From positions 1,240,001 through 1,304,000 of the forward strand of contig OX637801.1 of NCBI GenBank assembly GCA_951802425.1: 64,000 nucleotides of DNA. The letters run 5' to 3'. Under the pieces are notes generated by a model. It worked only from the letters and a program-made list of their open reading frames with translations. It was not told the DNA's origin and ran no database searches. Shown one piece after another: positions 34,153 through 44,534 of the stretch. Each line of letters begins with the position of its first letter. Within the stretch, counting starts at the first letter, position 1. The translations under genes and the position numbers were made by a program. The stretch comes from Clavaria fumosa. Lineage: Eukaryota; Basidiomycota; Agaricomycetes; Agaricales; Clavariaceae.

Positions 34153-34226
34153 ACGTGGTATGAATGTCAGCATTGGATCGACAACAACCATTGGATTGAC
34201 AACGACCATTGAATCAACGACAAACC

Positions 34227-34925
34227 ATGGTAAGAGTATTGCTCTCTCTCTTCTTGTCTTCAAATAACTTTCTATAGTCAAACCCTGAAACTATCAATGA
34301 TCCGGTGAGTGTTGCAATTTTATCTCAGACAATGCTAATGTTGTCCACAGGACACTCTAGAGCGAGTCATTGACCAGCTGTTAGCAGAATTGGAGCAGGG
34401 GGATGTGTGAGAGATATAAATTCTTTTCAAAAGTCTTACTCTATGCTGATTCATTTCAAGGCCCCTCATTGCAATCCGACAATTGGCTGGTGCTGAACGC
34501 CGGACTGAACTTATTCGTCTGGTCCGCCGTGTCTCTGGTATCACCGGCTATAGTGGCACCAATGTATTTCGGTGGATTTGGGATCTTGCTCGCCATGTTG
34601 AGCCTTCGGCTCGGGTTATTCATGCAAGTGAGGTGAGTTGTTCTTCAAGTTGTCCAGACCCATGCCCTCAAAGTTTTGATGCTTAATTTAAGCCTGATGC
34701 ATCATTGGGCCTAAGCCACCTAGTGGATCGTCTCCAGATCCACTAGATGTCCTTTGGGGTTCTAACCATTACCAGATTTCAGAGGAGTTGCACCCCATTC
34801 TCTGGATTAGGGCCAAGCACCCATTTAGGATTACTGGGAATTTATTATGCCCCCCAGGGGATCAAACTTGTGCATGCAAGTCTGAGCCAGTGACTTCAGG
34901 TTTTTACCCTTGGGCCTGTGGGTAG
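34227..34925 (+). CDS. Unrecognised five-exon gene model (135 aa)
   Basis: A frame-closed model with good splice sites: 34227-34229 (ATG only), 34278-34304, 34351-34406, 34461-34632 and 34776-34925 (TAG). The last intron has a classic branch-point (TTCTAACC) a dozen bases before its acceptor. The product starts MSNPETINDP, has a helical Leu/Arg-rich middle (AIRQLAGAERRTELIRLVRRV), then FRWIWDLARHVEPSARV and a Cys-containing tail (CPPGDQTCACKS). I recognise no domain. It lies between a retroposon and an old gypsy remnant, so it may be a captured fragment or part of an unrecognised element. Confidence 0.42.
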
Positions 34926-34999
34926 CTGTGCAATGATGTGGAGCCAATCTTCAGGAGGAAGTTGTGGAAGGATAGCTGATAGTTTCATTTCACTGCTCA

Positions 35000-36044
35000 G
35001 CCTCATAGTGAATGTGGAAATATCAGTATCACATGACTGTATGCTGGTGACCTCGTTGCTGAGGTCGCGGAGTCGGGCAGGGCTACTCTCAGTGCTTCTC
35101 TCAATCTCTCCTCTTGTCTATTCTGTTCCTGTGTATATAGCCTCGCGAAGTAGGGGGCTAACCTTCTCTCCTCTTTAATAATCCAAAGTTTGAATGGGCG
35201 TAGCTCTCACGGTCTCAGCACCGCAGTCTCAGTTTCAGAATAGTCCGATTCTGTTGGGGTGTCTGGGTAGAAGTTTGTTCTCACGCAGCTGTCAAAGTAT
35301 CTGCTCCAGTATTCGTCCTCTCCAAAGTCCAGTACGGTGGTAAGCCACTCATCTGTGATGTCTTCATTATGTGTTGGCCCGTTGGGTATGCCAGGATGAT
35401 TCTCTCATCATTCTGTCACACATGACGGGCAGGGGAATGAGAAAGAAGCTAGGCCGACCAGGATGGGCAGGGTCAAGGTAGCTGGGGTGGACACTGAAAT
35501 TGTGTCAGTCCAGGGTCATCACAGAAAGTGAGAGGGGAAATAACTTGATTTCAACATAAGGGACTGACACTACTACATGGGTACTATATATACTAGGGAA
35601 GGGGGCTGTGCAGCATGAGTGAGTCATGAGGATACAAGCGAGGCTATGCGCACTGAGTCATGAGGTGTAGGGGAGGTGGATTAGGGTAAATGAGATGCTA
35701 AAATGGGAAGGTGGCAGGCAGGCACAGATAGGGAGCACAGACAAGAGAAAAGCTTGGCATGGGCTTGGTTGTCTGAGGGGAGACCTCAGTTAAGCCCAAT
35801 TAGGATAGACTGATTGATGGGACCTGTCAGTTCCACTATTGCAGATCCACCTCCATCACAAATTCCAAAGTGTGGGAAAGTTCAAGAAACGTGGGCACGG
35901 GCATGTGACGGGCGCTTGTTGGGGGCTCTGTAGGCGCTGGTGCATGGTCGCAGGCGGTCATGTGACTCCATGTCCATGTCTCGTTGCTAGTTCCCAGTGC
36001 CCTCTGGAGTTCAATGGTGGTGGCTTACATAAGCGATCCTGACA
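35000..36044 (-). mobile_element. Old gypsy remnant: one LTR plus start of internal region
   Basis: 35504-36044 is a 541-bp LTR (TGTCAG...CTGACA) clearly homologous to the LTRs of element A but diverged by substitutions and indels. Directly to its left, about 35000-35503 matches the leader and first ORF region of element A (57210-57709), with frames broken. Orientation is therefore 5' LTR on the right, element on the minus strand, with everything downstream lost. Confidence 0.75.
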
Positions 36045-36094
36045 ATAGTATGGCATACCATACTAGACAAATGTATAATATACATGACTTTTTC

Positions 36095-36147
36095 ACATTA
36101 ACAAGCCATTTTGTGCAGGATCCTGCACTTTCCCTAAGGATCCCTCA
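36095..36147. repeat. Short ggatcctgcactttccct repeat, left flank of the nest
   Basis: Degenerate copies of a 19-20-bp unit (gatcctgcactttcccta) flank element A on both sides: here and at 60096-60150. The target of element A was thus a small tandem repeat. Confidence 0.6.
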
Positions 36148-36152
36148 CTTTC

Positions 36153-36734
36153 TGTCAGTCCGAGTCCCTCACAGAAGTGAGAAGGGGAAAGAAGCTTGAT
36201 TTCAATGTAGGGAAATACACACATTACAAGGGTACTATATATATTGGGGAAGGGGGGCTGTGTAGGGGATGAGTCATAGGAGGGGGAAGGAGGCTACACG
36301 CTCTGAGTCGTGTGGCATAGGGGAGGTAACATAAGGCAAAGGGGATACCGAGTATGGAAGGTAGCGGCGAGGCACGAATAAGGGGAGGATGACAGAAGGA
36401 ATGCTTGGCGCAGTCTTGGCTGCCCGAGGGGAGACCTCAATTAGTCTCGTTTAGGTTAGATTGATTGATGGGGGACGTCAGAGGCATTATTGCTGATCCA
36501 CCTCCATCACGAATTGCAAAGCATGGGAAGTCGCAAGGAATGTGGGTGTGGGGCACGTGATGGGCGCTTATCGCTGGCCTGTAGGCACCTGGGGGAGTCG
36601 TGAAAGTGGGGTTAGGGTCGCGGACGGGCGCCTAAGGTCGCAGTCAATCACGTGACTCTGTGCCCATTCCTCATCGCGAGTTCCTAGCACGCTATGGGGT
36701 TCAGTGAGGGTGGCTTATGTAATGGATCCTGACA
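36153..36734 (-). repeat. Element A 3' LTR
   Basis: 582 bp, TGTCAG...CTGACA on the plus strand. A TATATATA box (36236-36245, read on minus) lies about 28 bp upstream of ACATTGAAAT (36199-36208), the likely RNA 5' end, which is complementary to the element's primer-binding site. It differs from the 5' LTR mostly by transitions. Confidence 0.9.
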
Positions 36735-36745
36735 TGGCCCCCTCC

Positions 36746-38488
36746 TCAAGGCTGGGTGTCTCGACTGGCTAGTTGCACTTTGTCTGGGTGTTTGAGGAAA
36801 AAGTTGCGGAGAAGGATTGTGACATTGGTAAGGTTCTGACGGGGTTCCCAGGTGTTCTCTTCGATGGGGTAGCCTAGCCATTTCACCAAGTACTTCACTC
36901 CCCTTCCTACTTTCTTCACGTCTAAAATCTCTTCAACCTCATATTCCAAGTGGTCATCATCGATGGTCGGAGGAGGTGGGGGAGGTCGGGCTTGGGAGGC
37001 GAAGGAAGGGGGGATGAACAGGGCAAGGAGGGACTTGTTGAACATGTCGTGGATGCGCCAGGCTGGGGGCAGTTTGAGACGGTATCCAGCGGGTCCCACC
37101 TTTTCCACAATAGCAAAAGGCCTGGCGCATTTGTTGTCGAGTTTCTTGTTCGGGCGGTCCATCTTCAGGTTACGCGTGTCTAACCATACAAGGTTGCCCT
37201 TCTCATACTCGCGGCTGGGTTGCTTTCGGCTGTCATAGCTCCTCTTCATTGCTAGCGCAGCTTTTTCCATGGCTTCTTTGGCAGCTCGCCGCGACTCCTC
37301 TAACTTCGCCATCCACTCATCAGCAGCTGGGTTCACCTCCATCTGCAGGTGTATACCTCCATTCCAGGGATGTTGGCCATAGTCCAGGAAGAAGGGTGTG
37401 TAGCCTGTCGCAGAATGCTCCCGGTTGTTCAACACAAATTCCGCAGTGCTTAACCACTCCGCCCAATCGTCCTGGAGATGGTCGACATATTCCTGCAGGT
37501 AGGTCTCGATCTCCTGATTCACCCGTTCTGTTTGTCCGTCAGTTTGGGGATGGAAGGCAGTGCTCGGATTAGCCTTTATCCCAATCATCCGGTAGAACTC
37601 CTTCATGAATCAAGAGACGAACTGCAGGCCACGATTGCTGACGACCTTCTGGGGGATTCCATGGTTCTGGAATACTCGGTCGCGGAGGATTCTTGCTGCT
37701 CCCAGACTCGTCAAGTCGAAACCGATTGCTTCGATGAGTGTGCGCTTGGTGAATTTGTCGACGATCACAAGGATGGAGTCGAACCCGTGAGATTGCGGTA
37801 GCGGGCCTACTATGTCCCAACTGATCGCCCACCATGGACCGTCTGGGACTGGATGTGGGTGTAGGGGCGCGGCATGTTTGGTTCGATCAGGCTTGGTCCT
37901 CTGGCAGCCTTCGCATCCGGACACGTACTTTTCCACATCTTTCACCATCTCGGGCCACCAGTAGGCTTTGGACATTGCGGCCTTCATTTTCTTAATTCCG
38001 GGGTGTCCCGTGATGGGAAGATCGTGTTCATAATTGAGCACCACCTTGCGGACAGTTGGGGGTATCCACACTGTGTTTCTTCTCCACCACAGTCCAAGAC
38101 GGTCTCGTGTCCAGCTGTCGTCGATCTCCTCGGGTTTCGTGACGTGTTCTGCACTCTTTTTCTGGAGTAGCATCTCCATTTCAGACGTGAAGCTGGTGCG
38201 TACCTCCATGTCAGGGGGGAGCATCTGGATGGGAGCATCTTCTTCGGCTGCCTCTCCATAGTCAGGCCTTCACGAGAGGGTATTGGCTTTGGTGTTGCTC
38301 TTACTGGTCCGATACTTGATCGCGAAGTCGAAACTCTGGAGTTCTCTGTACCAGCGTATTTGCCGTGGCTTCAGTTTTTGGGGCTTTCTGAAGTATTGCA
38401 AGTTCGCATGGTTGGTCCATATCTTGAAGGTTTCATCCACTCCTATGAGATATGCTCTCCACTCTCTCAATGCTCTGATAACTGCAAG
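36746..38488 (-). pseudogene. Element A pol, C-terminal part: RNase H end, integrase, chromodomain (broken)
   Basis: Homology runs continuously on the minus strand from the point where element B split RNase H (LREWRAYLIG) through NLQYFRKPQKLKPRQIRW, the integrase zinc domain (GHPGIKKMKAAMSKAYWWPEM...CEGCQRTKP), the catalytic core (ISWDIVGPLP, VVSNRGLQF, FHPQTDGQTERVNQE) and a chromodomain (YEVEEILDVK...YLVKWLGYP...NTWEP). TGA stops at 38270-38272 and 37610-37612 break the frame where element B has Arg codons. The second Asp of the core is Asn here (SNRG; SDRG in B). Confidence 0.88.
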
Positions 38489-38493
38489 GAGCT

Positions 38494-38784
38494 TATCAGA
38501 CTGGGTCTCACACAACTTAAGCATAAGGTCATGACGACAATACTAAGATAAGGGGAAAAGAGTACAAAAAAGGAAAAGTGAAAGTACTTATAGCAAATGC
38601 TTTGGCACTTGCTGACTTTCCCACGCTCGGACCCTCAGATCACGTAATGCGCCCAGGCTCCAGGTCATGTGATCTTACATGATTACATAATCCGACCCAG
38701 CCACAGGTCATGTGACCTTCCAACAACCCTCCCCAGTTTCTCCACAACTGCACTTTGGGATGGCTTACATAAGTGATCCTAACA
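38494..38784 (-). repeat. Element B 3' LTR
   Basis: 291 bp, near-identical to 53713-54003. It contains aatactaagat (38539-38549), the reverse complement of the primer-binding site, and a TATAAG box about 40 bp upstream in the element's sense. Confidence 0.9.
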
Positions 38785-41229
38785 TCACCCCCCTCTTAAG
38801 GCTGGGCGTCCCGACCAGCTAGCTTGGCCTTGTCGGGGTGAGCAAGGAAGAAGTCCCGGAGAAGCAGTGCCACATTGGTGAGGTTCCGTCATGGCTCCCA
38901 AGTGTTCTCCTCTACAGGGTATCCCAACCACTTCACCAGGTATCTCACTCCACGCCCCACCTTCTTCACGTCAAGGATCGCCTCCACATCATACTCCAGG
39001 TGGTCATCATCAATCGTAGGGGGCGGAGGGGGAGGCAGGTTCTGAGAAGGGAAGGAAGGGGGGTGGTATGGTGTCAACAGCAACTCATTGAAGACCCGAT
39101 GGATGCGCCAGGCCCGAGGGAGCTTGAGGCAATACCCAGCAGGTCCCACCTTCTCCTCAACTGCAAAGGGGCCTGCTCTCTTGTTGTCAAGCTTTTTACA
39201 GGGCCGGTCCATCTTCAAGTTTCTAGTATCCAGCCAGACCAGATCTCCCTCAGAGTACTCCTGACTTGGGCATTTCCCCTTATTGTAGCTCTTCTTCATT
39301 GCTGCCACCGCTTTCTCCATTGCCTCCTTGGCTGCTCTTCGGGACTCCATGAGCTTAGCCATCCACTCATCTGCTGCCGGGTTCACCTCAGAAGGTGGCC
39401 GGAGCCCCCCATTCCATGGGTGTCATCCATAATCAAGGAAGAAAGGTGTCTGTCCTGTCACTGAGTGCTCACGATTATTAAGAGCAAACTCCGCAGTGGA
39501 CAACCATTCAGCCCAGTCATCCTGGAGATGGTCCACGTAAGCCTGGAGATAGATCTCCATCTCCTGGTTCGCCCATTCCGTCTGTCCATCAGTCTGCGGA
39601 TGAAAGGCAGTACTTGGATTTGCCTTTACCCGGATCATGGAGTAGAACTCCTTCATGAAGCGGGACATGAACTGGGACCCCCGGTCACTCACAACCTTGT
39701 GAGGGACTCCATGGTCACGAAACACTCGATCCCGGAGGAGACGCACCGCTCCAAGTCCTGTGAGGTCGAGCCCGATCGCTTCGAGCAGTGTCCATTTCGT
39801 GAATTTGTCAACAATAACAAGGATGGCATTATGTCCACGGGAGAGGGGGAGGGGACCGACTATGTCCCATGAGATCACCGACCAGGGACCATCGGGCACC
39901 AGATGGGGGTGCAGTGGGGCAGCACGCTTGGTACGGTTGGGCTTTGTCCGCTGGCATGTCTCACACCCCTGGGCATACCGATCCGCATCTTTTACCATGT
40001 CCGGCCACCAATAACCCTTCACTAGTGCTGCTCTCAACTTCCGGGGCCCAGGGTGTCCAGCAGCGGGGAGGTCATGCTCAAACTCGAGAACGGCCTCACG
40101 AGCTCCTAGGGGGACCCAAGTGACTATCCCCTTTCGCCAGAGTCCAGCACGATCTCATGTCCACTCATCATCAAGCTCCTCTGGCTTCTGTATGTGTACC
40201 GCGCTATTTTTCTGGAGTAGCATCTCCATTTCCGATGTGAATGACACACGGACTTCCGTTTCTGGGAAAACCTGCACCAGTGCATCCTCCTCCACCATCT
40301 CTCCATAGTCCGGTCTCCGGGAGAGTGCATCTGCCTTTGTATTCGACTTGCCAGTGCAATACTTTATCTCAAAGTCAAAGCACTGGAGCTCTCCAACCCA
40401 ACGAACCTGCCTCGGCTTCAACTTCTGGGGCTTCCGGAAGTACTGGAGGTTTGCATGGTCCATCCAGATCTCGATCGTCTCCTCTGCTCCAATGAGGTAT
40501 GCTCGCCACTCACGAAGTGCCCGAATCACAGCCAAGAACTCCTTGTCGTACACATCGTAGTTCTTCTCAGCTGCAGTGAGGGCCTTGGAGATATAGTCAA
40601 CAACTCTCCAGGTTCCATCCGTCTGCTGCTGCGAGAGCACTCCACCAGTTGCCAGGTTGCTTGCATCTGTCTCTACCTTCCATCTCCCTTTGTCCTGAGG
40701 CAGAGCCAAGACTGGGGCTGATACGAGTGCCTGGCGGAGATCTCGGAAGGCTGCTTCCTCCTCCTCCTCCCATTTCCATGGAACATTCCCAGTCAGCCGG
40801 AAGAGTGGCTTTGCCTGGGCAGAAAGATTCAGGATGTGCCGGCGGAGGTAGTTCAGCATCCCATTGAACCTCTGGACATCCTTCACATTCTTAGGACGTG
40901 GCCAATCTCGGACTGCCGCACCCTTGGCCAGATCATGCTCTAGTCTGTTGTGGGAGATCTTCATCCCCAGGAAGATGATCTCACTCTTCTCAAACTTGCA
41001 TTTACTGAGTTTGAGACACAACCCATTCTCTCCAAACTTCCTCAAGACCCGATCCATCCAGTACCGGTGTGTAGCCAAGTCCTCTGCAAACACAATGACA
41101 TCATCCACATAGGCCCTCACATGTCCTCCTGCAATCTCCTCCCTCAACACATGATTCATGAAGCGTTGGAAGGTAGCAGGGGCATTCTGCAGTCCAAACC
41201 ACATGACAGCTGGTTCGAAGAGTCCACGG
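38785..41229 (-). pseudogene. Element B pol, downstream part: RT end, RNase H, integrase, chromodomain (stops)
   Basis: From the element C junction the minus strand resumes within RT at GLFEPAVMWFGLQNAPATFQ, followed by YVDDVIVFAEDL (catalytic YVDD), the thumb/connection and RNase H (KVETDASNLATGGVLSQQQ, YDKEFLAVIRALREW). Then come the integrase (CETCQRTKP, ISWDIVGPLP, VVSDRGSQF, FHPQTDGQTEWANQE) and a chromodomain (YDVEAILDVK, YLVKWLGYP). In-frame TGA codons at 40155-40157, 39423-39425 and 38889-38891 interrupt it; sister copy A has Arg, Gln and Arg there. Confidence 0.9.
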
Positions 41230-42147
41230 TGTAAGGACCATATGCGATCTAAACACGGAAACATGACAGATACCGACTATCCGGATGTTTTGCGATCCAA
41301 AGAAATTACGTGCGATACGAACCGATAACGATCCGACACCGTCCGATAACGACCGATAGTATCCGATACATGTCCGATGTCGGACACTTCGGTCTTCAAT
41401 CCCCCGTGACGATCACAGCCCACCGCTCTCACACACCGCCCACGCCTCTCTATTTCACCTCTCCAGCACGGTCAGCGCTCGACATACACACTATTCCATT
41501 CCCATTCCTTTATTTCATATACCATGCTGTAAATTTCATATTATGATCCCTTTCAACCATTCAATCGTTTAAACGTTTCAAACCCTTTGCAGTACCTTGT
41601 CCATTGTTCTTAGTACCCCTTTGCTGTACCAGCCCCACTTTCCTTCAGTTTATGAGCGGTCCGGACATTTGCTAGTTATCGGACATTTCATTCCTCCGAG
41701 CTACTCATTTCCCTTGTGATATAACTCCTTCATGTAACCCTTCACGCGACATGGCGCTGTTCCATGTGTTTTCCGGACATTTCCGTACATTCCAATTTGC
41801 TGTACTTACAGAACTGTACTTAAGTACACTCCGGACCTCTCTGAAATACAGCTTTCTGAACCCCTTCTCTCTGTTAGAAACCTCACCTAAGCTCACCCGT
41901 CGTCGCAACCTTCGATCCGCTGGCCTCCGTCGTTGCCGGCCCTTCGTCTTATCGCACCATCCTTATCGGATTTTATCGGACACATAGCAGAATATCCCGG
42001 ACACCGTATATTTCTATTTCTCACATATTTTGAATTCATACTCCACATCCTCAAGGGTGTTTGGTGAATCTCTAACGCCTTACAGGAACCCCTGAAGGAC
42101 TTGACTGTAATCAAGCAGTTGCAGCAAGAACCGTAATACCCACTACA
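41230..42147 (+). repeat. Element C 5' LTR with phased CCGAYR array
   Basis: 918 bp. Six hexamers CCGAYR start at 41322, 41333, 41343, 41353, 41363 and 41374, i.e. every 10-11 bp, followed at once by a CGGACA. Further TCCGGA/TCGGAC motifs recur through the LTR. A regulatory role is inference. Confidence 0.93.
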
Positions 42148-42536
42148 ATTCTGGAGCCCACCGCGAGGGGTTCAACAAGACGTCTTCACTACCACCCTCA
42201 AGGATTCCCAGAGGCTCATCCGCTCCTCAGCCTCGACGCTCCGAACGCCTGAGAAGTCGAAACCCGAATCCGATCACAGAACCACCGCCCTCCGAACCCC
42301 CCGGAGAAGTAATTGAAACTTCCCACCTTCTTCCATCGGACATTCCCAGTATCTCATCCATTGTCTACTCCCACACGAGTTTCACCACTCCGGATCCCTC
42401 ACTACCACAGACCTTCGAACAACCACACTCACCGCTTACACCACTTCCCCTTGAACCAGACATCCTTCATTTCCCGCCCGAAACACCTCAGAATTCACCA
42501 GACGAAGTTCACTCACTGCCCCACGCACCAATACAA

Positions 42537-44534
42537 ATGGCCAACCAACCGAGATATCCGCTCCGTGGCGCCCACGGGGCCCCTGCCTTTGACGGAGTAC
42601 CGACACACCTCAACCGGTACTTCGAGGACATCGACATCGTGCTCACCGGCGTCAACCCGGACGTTCCAGAACCCGATTTAATTCGGTACGCCAAGCACTA
42701 TCTCGACACCGATACGTGTCTCCTCTGGGAGACTCTTTCACCTGACCCGGACCCGGTATGGACGTGGGATACCTTCAAAGCGGCCGTCCGACGACTTTAT
42801 CCAGGATCTGATGGAGGTCGCTTATTTTCCGTCGCCGACCTGGACCGTTTCATATCGGACTCGGCCCAAAAGGGAGTTTACACGCGCGCAGAACACGGAG
42901 AATACTATCGGGACTTTCTCCGGATCACCTCGCACTTGATCACATCACAGCGTATGTCCACAAATGACAGGAACCGACTTTACATCCTCGGATTTGGGGA
43001 TCATACAAGGCGTCGGATCGAAAGCCGACTCGCTATCATACTACCAAACCACCATCCGGAGGATCCTTACCCCATGAATGAAGTACATGGTGCAGCTGAA
43101 TTTCTTCTCTCCTCGACGTCCCCCCACTCTGCGACAACCGATCAACTTTCCGGACCCGTCCGTCTCGCATCTTCAGCCCCCGGGAGAGAAACGAAACCGG
43201 TAGTCAAGAAGGAAGAATTTGATATGTCCGCAGCCTGGGCAACATTCGCTTCCACAATGGCTCGCCTGGAATCGATTTTGACAGCCCAATCTCTCGAACC
43301 GGCAAGACACTCCGCTCCCCGGACAACGAACTCTCCCGCAGGCCGGACGTGTAATTTCTGTTCGGAAATAGGTCATTTTGTTAGTGCCTGTCCGAAGGCC
43401 CTCGAATACATTAAGTCCGGCAAATGTATACGGAACACAGAAGGCAGGATTTGTCTCCCCTCCGGACGATATTTGCCAGGCACTATCTCAGGGAACAACC
43501 TATCCGAGCGCTTCGACAAGTACTACGCTACATACCAATCCCAGAACACGCAACCGGCGACAACCGCGGTATTTGAAGCACAGCCGATCGGACAATCCGC
43601 TCACCCCCGGGACATGGAAGACGATTCGGATGAGGAAGATGACGAGAATACCGTGTTGGAAAACATGGTCCGCACCTTTGCAAACGATGTCGCGAAGAAA
43701 GTAGACAAGGGCAAAAGGAAAGCACCCACACCCAGGAATACCGATCCTCAGCCATCTAGGTTACCGCCCCCACCCGCCGTTGTTATTACGCCGCCTCAGG
43801 TCACTCGTCCATCAAAGCCGGAGAAAATCGAACGACCCGACGTCCAGTACCATTACCAAGCTCCGATCGAAAATCCGGTAACCGTTCAACAAGTATTCGA
43901 TCGCGCACTCGACATGCCAGTCCGCGTCACACCTCGCGAACTACTCGCCATTTCCGGAGACATCCGCAAAAAGATGAAGGATGTGGTTACCGCTCGTCGC
44001 GTTCCGGTCACCGCGTCCGTCGTACAGGATACGCTCTATACAAACATTACGGTCCCGGACACCTCCGATCTTGTTGTCGCCGTCGACGCTGCTCCGCTCC
44101 GCATCGTAGAAGGGATATTGGACAACCGGATCGCCGCAGAGTGCCTGCTCGACCAAGGCAGCTCAATCGTGGCAATGGGAAGAGACGTTTGGGAGAAACT
44201 CGGCAACCCACTACACTCCGAGAACGTTATTCACATGGAATCCTCTCATGGCACCATCGCTCCGACCCTCGGACTCATCAAGAATTTCCCCCTACAGATC
44301 GGTCCGTGCACATTCCATGTTCAAATGCAAGTAGCAGACACGTTGCCCTGCGAGGTTCTTGTCGGACGACCGTTTTTCATGTTAACCGGTTCCCAAACGA
44401 TTGACCATCCCCACGGGGCCCAGGACCTTATTCTCAACGATCCAAACACCGGAGAAAGAATCATAGTGCCAACGAAGGAGCGAATCCCGATCCGCAAATC
44501 CTTGAAGAACAAGAAACCGCATCCGGATTTTTGA
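42537..44534 (+). CDS. Element C Gag-protease polyprotein
   Basis: 665 residues from ATG 42537. The N-terminal part (HLNRYFEDIDIVL, TFKAAVRRLYPG, YYRDFLRITSHLI) has the helical look of gypsy Gag capsid. A CCHC zinc knuckle follows (C-x2-C-x4-H-x4-C in CNFCSEIGHFVSAC). The C-terminal aspartic-protease-like domain has AECLLDQGSSIVAMG, where D-Q-G-S replaces the usual D-[ST]-G-[AS], and a later LPCEVLVGRPFF that matches the retropepsin flap/second-half pattern. The stop TGA (44532-44534) overlaps the beginning of pol by 4 bases in the -1 frame. The 5' UTR from the LTR is about 390 nt. Confidence 0.9.
   Translation: MANQPRYPLRGAHGAPAFDGVPTHLNRYFEDIDIVLTGVNPDVPEPDLIRYAKHYLDTDTCLLWETLSPDPDPVWTWDTFKAAVRRLYPGSDGGRLFSVADLDRFISDSAQKGVYTRAEHGEYYRDFLRITSHLITSQRMSTNDRNRLYILGFGDHTRRRIESRLAIILPNHHPEDPYPMNEVHGAAEFLLSSTSPHSATTDQLSGPVRLASSAPGRETKPVVKKEEFDMSAAWATFASTMARLESILTAQSLEPARHSAPRTTNSPAGRTCNFCSEIGHFVSACPKALEYIKSGKCIRNTEGRICLPSGRYLPGTISGNNLSERFDKYYATYQSQNTQPATTAVFEAQPIGQSAHPRDMEDDSDEEDDENTVLENMVRTFANDVAKKVDKGKRKAPTPRNTDPQPSRLPPPPAVVITPPQVTRPSKPEKIERPDVQYHYQAPIENPVTVQQVFDRALDMPVRVTPRELLAISGDIRKKMKDVVTARRVPVTASVVQDTLYTNITVPDTSDLVVAVDAAPLRIVEGILDNRIAAECLLDQGSSIVAMGRDVWEKLGNPLHSENVIHMESSHGTIAPTLGLIKNFPLQIGPCTFHVQMQVADTLPCEVLVGRPFFMLTGSQTIDHPHGAQDLILNDPNTGERIIVPTKERIPIRKSLKNKKPHPDF

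Noticed and set aside
34633..34657. Acceptor at 34657 for the last intron of the unknown gene
   Set aside because: The intron would be 25 bp, too short; the acceptor at 34775 has a proper branch-point.
41310..41546. Open frames inside both LTRs of element C
   Set aside because: The same short frame occurs in each LTR and is just the translated CCGAYR array and T/C-rich DNA; no start context or motif.
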